From positions 1 through 8,647 of the forward strand of contig CAJONN010000074.1 in NCBI GenBank assembly GCA_905235955.1: 8,647 bases of DNA, in the 5' to 3' direction. Source of the stretch: an uncultured Marinilabiliaceae bacterium (GTDB taxonomy: Bacteria > Bacteroidota > Bacteroidia > Bacteroidales > Marinilabiliaceae). Positions 6,458-8,647 of the stretch are shown piece by piece. The translations under genes were made by a program, and so were the position numbers. Below the pieces are notes generated by a model. It saw only the letters and a program-made list of their open reading frames with translations. It did not search any database and was not told where the DNA came from. Position 1 is the stretch's first letter; every line of letters begins with the position of its first letter.

Positions 6458-7753
6458 TTAATATTCAAAGTTGTTGTAGAGTTTGCTCAGTTTGGTGTGA
6501 GCTTGCAAAAGTGTAAGCGATGCGTTGGCATACGATGTTTCGGCCATAAGGTAGTTGGAGTTGGCCTGAGTGAGGTCGAGGCTCGAGAGTACGCCTTGGT
6601 TATATTTGTTTCTGTAGTTTTCGAGCACACGCTTAGCTACGTCGAGGTTCTCTTTTTGCAAGAGATAAGCCTCTATTGCTGAGTTGAGTTCAAAGCGATA
6701 TTGCTCTTCGTTTTGTAGCAAATTGTCGCGTATGAGAGAGAGGTTTGTTTCGCTCTTTGCCACTTCAAGGCGTGCTTGCTTTACGCGCGACTGCCTGCCC
6801 AAACCATCAAATATAGGTATGTTGAGTATAAGGTTGCCTACGTGGTCAAAGTTCATAAAGCCACCTGTAAACGGATGACTATATTGATATTGTGCTGTGA
6901 GTGTTGGCACAAAAGCACGTTTTTGCATTTTGAGTGTAGCTTCGTTTATCTCAACACTTTTTGCCACCTGCTTGTATGTCGGATTCTGAGTTATGTCAAA
7001 GTTTGATGAATCCATCTGAGCTACTGTTGAGTCAATTATCATATCGTCGAGGTTGGCAGTTGGGTTGATGCGTGTAGAGATGGGCAACCCCATTTGCAAT
7101 ACGAGCAAGCGTTTTGTTACCTCGTAGTTGCGCTCAGTTGATATAATGGTGTTTTTGAGTTGCGATACGTTGATGCTTATTTGGTCAACATCGGTTTGCT
7201 CACATACGCCTGCGTTGAAAGCATATTGTGTGTGCTTTTGTATATCTTCCATATCGGCAAGGTTCTGTTGCAAAATGTCGATAGTGCGTTTGAATACGAG
7301 CAGAGCGTAATATGTGTCAGTAGCGTTGGCTTTGATGTCGAGAATGTTGCTCTCGTCAGTTGTTTCGTATATTGTAGCTGCTATTTTCGATACCTTTACG
7401 GCTGCCAACTGTTGCAAGCTGAGTGTGTATGATGCAGTAGCATTAAGAGTGAGTGCGTTGTCCATCTTGATAGGCATTCCGCCCAAATTCAACTCTTTGC
7501 CAAAGTAAGTAGTACCGGTAAGTGTTGCATTTACTTGTGGCAAGCCTGTTGAGCGTGTTTCTCTTACCTTCTCTTTGTATATTTCAACATCTTGCTTCGA
7601 TGTTTGCAATATTTTGCTATAGTTTATGGCGTTGCTCACAGCATCTTTTAGGCTTAGTTGCAACTCCTCACCATTAGCGTTTTGTTGGTTCTGTTGTTGA
7701 GCGATAGCTATTGTTGATACAAGTAAAGCTATCACCATAATAATTTGTTTCAT
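6458..7753 (-). CDS. TolC-family outer membrane efflux protein
   Basis: A complete 431-residue outer membrane factor, the exit channel of the pump. A Sec signal peptide is visible (MKQII then a hydrophobic run to about residue 18), with likely cleavage after AIA before Q19. The mature part shows the internal duplication of the family. The first OEP repeat covers about 31-225, with LSLKDAVSNAINYS as its start and the helix pair around TSKQDVEIYKEKVRETR. The second covers about 250-428, with a strand segment (PTLTAQYQYSHP), the NIPIFDGLGRQSRVKQAR segment (311-328) typical of TolC-like proteins, and a closing helix NKYNQGVLSSLDLTQANSNY (382-401). The protein forms trimers of coiled-coil helices below an outer membrane barrel. 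It lies 30 bp after tetR and 26 bp before the adaptor gene, with no promoter motif seen in either gap, so it is read from the operon promoter. Confidence 0.95.
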   Translation of the reverse strand: MKQIIMVIALLVSTIAIAQQQNQQNANGEELQLSLKDAVSNAINYSKILQTSKQDVEIYKEKVRETRSTGLPQVNATLTGTTYFGKELNLGGMPIKMDNALTLNATASYTLSLQQLAAVKVSKIAATIYETTDESNILDIKANATDTYYALLVFKRTIDILQQNLADMEDIQKHTQYAFNAGVCEQTDVDQISINVSQLKNTIISTERNYEVTKRLLVLQMGLPISTRINPTANLDDMIIDSTVAQMDSSNFDITQNPTYKQVAKSVEINEATLKMQKRAFVPTLTAQYQYSHPFTGGFMNFDHVGNLILNIPIFDGLGRQSRVKQARLEVAKSETNLSLIRDNLLQNEEQYRFELNSAIEAYLLQKENLDVAKRVLENYRNKYNQGVLSSLDLTQANSNYLMAETSYANASLTLLQAHTKLSKLYNNFEY

Positions 7754-7783
7754 CTATCTTTTTTTGTTTTTTATTATTTCTGA

Positions 7784-8389
7784 TCAATTGTTTTTCTTGT
7801 ATTTTTCTATCATGTGGTCTATTTTTTCCACACCTTTGGGGGTACACATGCCACGCAGATACATTACAAATATTGTCATAAATATCTCTTCCATGGTGTA
7901 TAGACCTGTAGCGTATATCTCTTTTATTACCTCTTGTTGTTCAGTGAATACGCCCAACGTAATGTCTACGTTGATATCGGCCCGAATGATACCAAGTTCT
8001 TGCCCACGTTTTATTTTTTCGCAGAGATAGAGCCTGTTTTGCTTCTTCGCTTCGCTAAATTTTTTTACAAACGAAGCTTTGTTCATCTTTGCACAATCTT
8101 GCAAAAAGGCAAGACTTACTGATTTTATCTGCTTTATGGTTAAGAATAGGTGCGCAACAAATATCTCCAATATGTCGTCCGACGATTGGTCGATTATTTT
8201 GTGGGCTTCGTTGTTCTGTCTGTGCATGTCTTCTAAGCAGCTGACCAACAACTCGTCTTTGCTTGAAAATGTTTCATAAAGTGTGCGTTTCGAAATGCCA
8301 AGCGTCTGAGCTATGTCGTCCATCGATACTGCGCGTATGCCTCTCTCGAGGAATAGTTTCGATGCCACTTCTATTATTCGTTCGTTCAT
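7784..8389 (-). CDS. TetR/AcrR family transcriptional regulator, probable repressor of the efflux operon
   Basis: A complete 201-residue regulator of usual TetR length. The N-terminal DNA-binding domain (about 3-49) opens with IIEVASKLFLERGIRAVSM and has the helix-turn-helix DIAQTLGISKRTLYETFSSK (25-44), whose recognition helix is SKRTLYETF. The remaining, mostly helical part (about 52-196) is the dimerisation and ligand-binding domain. It is diverged, as usual, and does not reveal the ligand; cysteines lie at 51, 99, 123 and 182. The gene is first in the operon, 30 bp before the outer membrane factor gene, so it most likely represses its own promoter and the pump together until an effector (perhaps a pump substrate) releases it. 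A candidate operator overlapping the promoter lies 34-59 bp upstream of its start codon. The family is certain; the target is inferred from position. Confidence 0.94.
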   Translation of the reverse strand: MNERIIEVASKLFLERGIRAVSMDDIAQTLGISKRTLYETFSSKDELLVSCLEDMHRQNNEAHKIIDQSSDDILEIFVAHLFLTIKQIKSVSLAFLQDCAKMNKASFVKKFSEAKKQNRLYLCEKIKRGQELGIIRADINVDITLGVFTEQQEVIKEIYATGLYTMEEIFMTIFVMYLRGMCTPKGVEKIDHMIEKYKKNN

Positions 8390-8421
8390 GTTGTGTAAAC
8401 TTTTCGGGTGCGAATATAATA

Positions 8422-8429
8422 CAAAACTA
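8422..8429 (-). promoter_or_regulatory. candidate -7 element of the tetR-efflux operon promoter
   Basis: Read on the minus strand, 8429-8422 is TAGTTTTG, an exact match to the Bacteroidetes -7 consensus TAnnTTTG. Transcription would start near 8414 and leave a leader of about 25 nt before the tetR ATG at 8389. No TTTG -33 element is found at the expected distance, which could mean a weak basal promoter. A second, poorer candidate is TATATTCG at 8418-8411. Confidence 0.5.
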
Positions 8430-8448
8430 AAAACGTTTTTTGAGTTTT
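8423..8448. promoter_or_regulatory. candidate TetR operator (imperfect inverted repeat over the promoter)
   Basis: The 26-bp stretch has outer arms AAAACT (8423-8428) and AGTTTT (8443-8448). They flank a perfect 12-bp palindrome AAAAACGTTTTT (8429-8440), with two extra bases (TG, 8441-8442) on one side. It overlaps the candidate -7 element, so a bound dimer would block RNA polymerase. TetR operators are commonly inverted repeats of this size in this position. The A/T-rich context makes part of the symmetry easy to obtain by chance. Confidence 0.45.
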
Positions 8449-8473
8449 CAGTTTTTTAACTTTATTTATCAAC

Positions 8474-8647
8474 TCAAGTCTTGCAAGTGAAAAATGCATA
8501 GGAAATAAGCCATGAGAATGGGCGAAAGGGGTATAACCGACAAATAGCCTTCCAACAATAAGCACGAAACCCGATTTTCACCTCGCGGTTGTCGCCTTTG
8601 GCACGGAGCGTTAAGAAAATTATCGTAGCGAAGCGTTAAAAACGATT
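8474..8647. other. unexplained non-AT-rich stretch upstream of the efflux operon
   Basis: After the AT-rich operon leader the base composition rises towards about half G+C by eye, unlike the other intergenic regions here. Two minus-strand frames are open: one from 8635 to a TGA at 8474-8476 (53 sense codons), the other from the window edge to a TGA at 8469-8471. Neither has a convincing start codon, nor does either encode a protein family I recognise. No tRNA, insertion sequence end or terminator was found. It may be a dispersed intergenic repeat, a decayed gene, or the end of a feature beyond the window. Confidence 0.4.

Noticed and set aside
8474..8635. A possible protein gene on the minus strand at the right edge
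   Set aside because: There is no ATG in the frame, a second frame is equally open, and the translation matches no family I recognise, so I list it only as an unexplained region.

Overview
The window looks like a chromosomal segment of a member of the Bacteroidetes, most likely order Bacteroidales (Bacteroides, Prevotella, Porphyromonas or a relative). This rests on three things. Start codons are preceded by A-rich leaders rather than clear Shine-Dalgarno sequences. The two candidate promoters carry the Bacteroidetes -7 element TAnnTTTG. The genes are typical of that order: a succinate/acetate CoA-transferase and a tetR-OMF-MFP-RND efflux operon. Genus cannot be fixed from the sequence alone.

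Layout. Bases 1-147 are an AT-rich leader with a candidate promoter. Bases 148-1635 (+) encode a complete acetyl-CoA hydrolase/transferase family protein, probably succinyl-CoA:acetate CoA-transferase, a fermentation enzyme. Two hairpins follow (1672-1708 and 1728-1766). The second has A/T runs on both sides and probably stops transcription from both directions between the convergent units. From 8389 down to 1792 the minus strand carries one compact five-gene operon: a TetR-type repressor (8389-7784), a TolC-like outer membrane factor (7753-6458), a periplasmic lipoprotein adaptor (6431-5391), an AcrB-type RND transporter (5330-2169) and a 97-residue protein with a predicted PII-like/ferredoxin-like fold (2085-1792). 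Gaps between the genes are 30, 26, 60 and 83 bp. The largest gap holds a strong hairpin. The operon's likely promoter and a candidate repressor operator overlap at about 8422-8448.

How the genes work together. The OMF, adaptor and RND proteins form a complete tripartite pump spanning both membranes, driven by the proton gradient; all relay residues of the RND protein are present. The TetR protein, first in the operon, probably represses its own promoter and so the pump until a pump substrate binds it. The small PII-like protein at the end is the least ordinary element and may sense something connected to pump activity. The CoA-transferase is an independent metabolic gene.

The right edge (about 8474-8647) is a non-AT-rich, unexplained stretch with open reading in two minus frames but no credible gene. 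It could be a dispersed intergenic repeat or the end of something outside the window. No RNA genes, insertion sequences, CRISPR arrays or clear signs of transfer were found. Most of the window is ordinary core-type sequence.
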